Below, piece after piece: positions 5,346-5,920 of a stretch of 5,920 nucleotides of DNA. The translations under genes were made by a program, and so were the position numbers. A model generated the notes under the pieces. The model was not told the DNA's origin, searched no databases, and saw only the letters and a program-made list of their open reading frames with translations. The stretch's first letter is position 1. Every line of letters begins with the position of its first letter. The DNA comes from Oceanococcus sp041619315 (GTDB lineage: Bacteria; Pseudomonadota; Gammaproteobacteria; Nevskiales; Oceanococcaceae), in the NCBI GenBank assembly GCA_041619315.1, contig JBFKEC010000214.1, positions 1 through 5,920 on the forward strand, read 5' to 3'.

Positions 5346-5920
5346 ATGTCGCCGCGCCCATTCGCATCCCAGTGTCTGACACAGATTGTCCTGCTTGCCG
5401 CTCTGGCCACCGCTACGGTTGTGCAGGCACAAAGCACCTCATCCGACGAAGAAAACCTCGACGCCCTGTTTGCACCGCAAGCCTCATCGACCACGTCCGA
5501 TGAGGCGGCCAGCGAGCCCGCAAGCGAGCCTGCTGAAAACAATACCAGTCAGGATGAAAATGCAGACGAGCAGGAGGTTGTTGAGTTGCCGCCGGAACAG
5601 ACCGCACCGGTAAAACCGCCGCCGCGCGCGACCACGCTGGAAGAGATTGTGGTCACCGCAACCAAGCGCGCGCAGTCGGTGCGGGACCTGGTCGGCACCG
5701 TTGATGCATTCAGCGGCGATGCGCTGATCGAAAAGGGTGCAACCGGACTTGAGGACATCCTCAAATTTTCCCCCGGGGTGACCACCGCAACCAGCACCGA
5801 TGGGGAAAGCTCGCAGATTTCCTTCCGCGGCATTCGCTCGGAATCGGGCTCGTCACTGTTTGGCCGGACCTTTGGTCTGTTCTATGACGATGTGTCCCTG
5901 ATCAACCCGACATTCCGCGG
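5346..5920 (+). CDS. TonB-dependent outer-membrane receptor (N-terminal part; 3' end outside window)
   Basis: The visible 191 complete codons show a Sec signal peptide (1-28, ending VVQA before Gln29), then an acidic Ser/Ala/Glu/Pro-rich linker (29-93) with 16 Asp/Glu and a single Lys, then the TonB-box-like EEIVVTATKRAQ (99-110) and the start of the plug domain. Plug signatures include LEDILKFSPGV (135-145), SFRGIRS (159-165) and FGLFYDDV (176-183). The beta-barrel lies beyond the window. Receptors of this type bind a ligand at the outer membrane and import it with energy from TonB-ExbB-ExbD. The plug resembles receptors often found in proteobacteria that take up carbohydrates or other organic compounds, but the ligand is not predictable here. 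ATG 5346 is chosen because AAAGAG lies nine bases upstream, as it does before the reductase gene; an in-frame ATG at 5328 would add six residues (MKESST) and has poorer ribosome-binding context. The gene lies downstream of tetR on the same strand, but 323 bases away, so it probably has its own promoter. Confidence 0.92.
   Translation, partial: MSPRPFASQCLTQIVLLAALATATVVQAQSTSSDEENLDALFAPQASSTTSDEAASEPASEPAENNTSQDENADEQEVVELPPEQTAPVKPPPRATTLEEIVVTATKRAQSVRDLVGTVDAFSGDALIEKGATGLEDILKFSPGVTTATSTDGESSQISFRGIRSESGSSLFGRTFGLFYDDVSLINPTFR

Noticed and set aside
4966..5382. Minus-strand open frames (4966-5382 and 5132-5542) across the tetR-receptor gap
   Set aside because: They overlap the end of tetR or the receptor start and have no recognisable domains; the plus-strand receptor reading is far stronger.

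Overview
The window reads as ordinary Gram-negative chromosomal DNA. It is moderately high in GC, and encodes an outer-membrane TonB-dependent receptor, a lipoprotein with an outer-membrane type sorting signal and a Sec-type exported hydrolase. A proteobacterium, perhaps a gammaproteobacterium, fits best; the sequence alone does not fix the genus. No RNA genes, CRISPR array, insertion sequence or phage genes were seen.

Layout. Three genes lie on the minus strand. In transcription order they are a 749-residue lipoprotein with a C-terminal alpha/beta-hydrolase domain (4197-1948), a 375-residue zinc-independent medium-chain reductase (1892-765), and a HAD-superfamily hydrolase with a signal peptide (from 577, running off the left edge). 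The gaps are 55 and 187 bases. The first two genes are probably co-transcribed; the third may be too. Two genes lie on the plus strand: a TetR-family regulator (4360-5022), divergent from the lipoprotein gene across 162 bases, and the first 191 codons of a TonB-dependent receptor (from 5346, off the right edge).

The 162-base divergent region holds a plausible minus-strand promoter, a -10 box for tetR, an ATGTAT/ATACAT inverted repeat that could be the TetR operator, and a leader hairpin just before the Shine-Dalgarno site of the lipoprotein gene. The gap of about 320 bases between tetR and the receptor holds two adjacent hairpins (5091-5133) and no gene.

How it may work together (inference): the receptor imports a ligand, the lipoprotein hydrolase acts on an ester or amide substrate at the cell envelope, the reductase acts on an unsaturated or carbonyl product in the cytoplasm, and the HAD enzyme works in the periplasm, all under a TetR regulator that senses a small molecule. 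The substrate cannot be read from the sequence. All five proteins belong to recognisable families, so I do not claim a new system. The least ordinary points are the exported HAD enzyme with a changed active-site position, the architecture of the lipoprotein hydrolase, and the structured intergenic regions.
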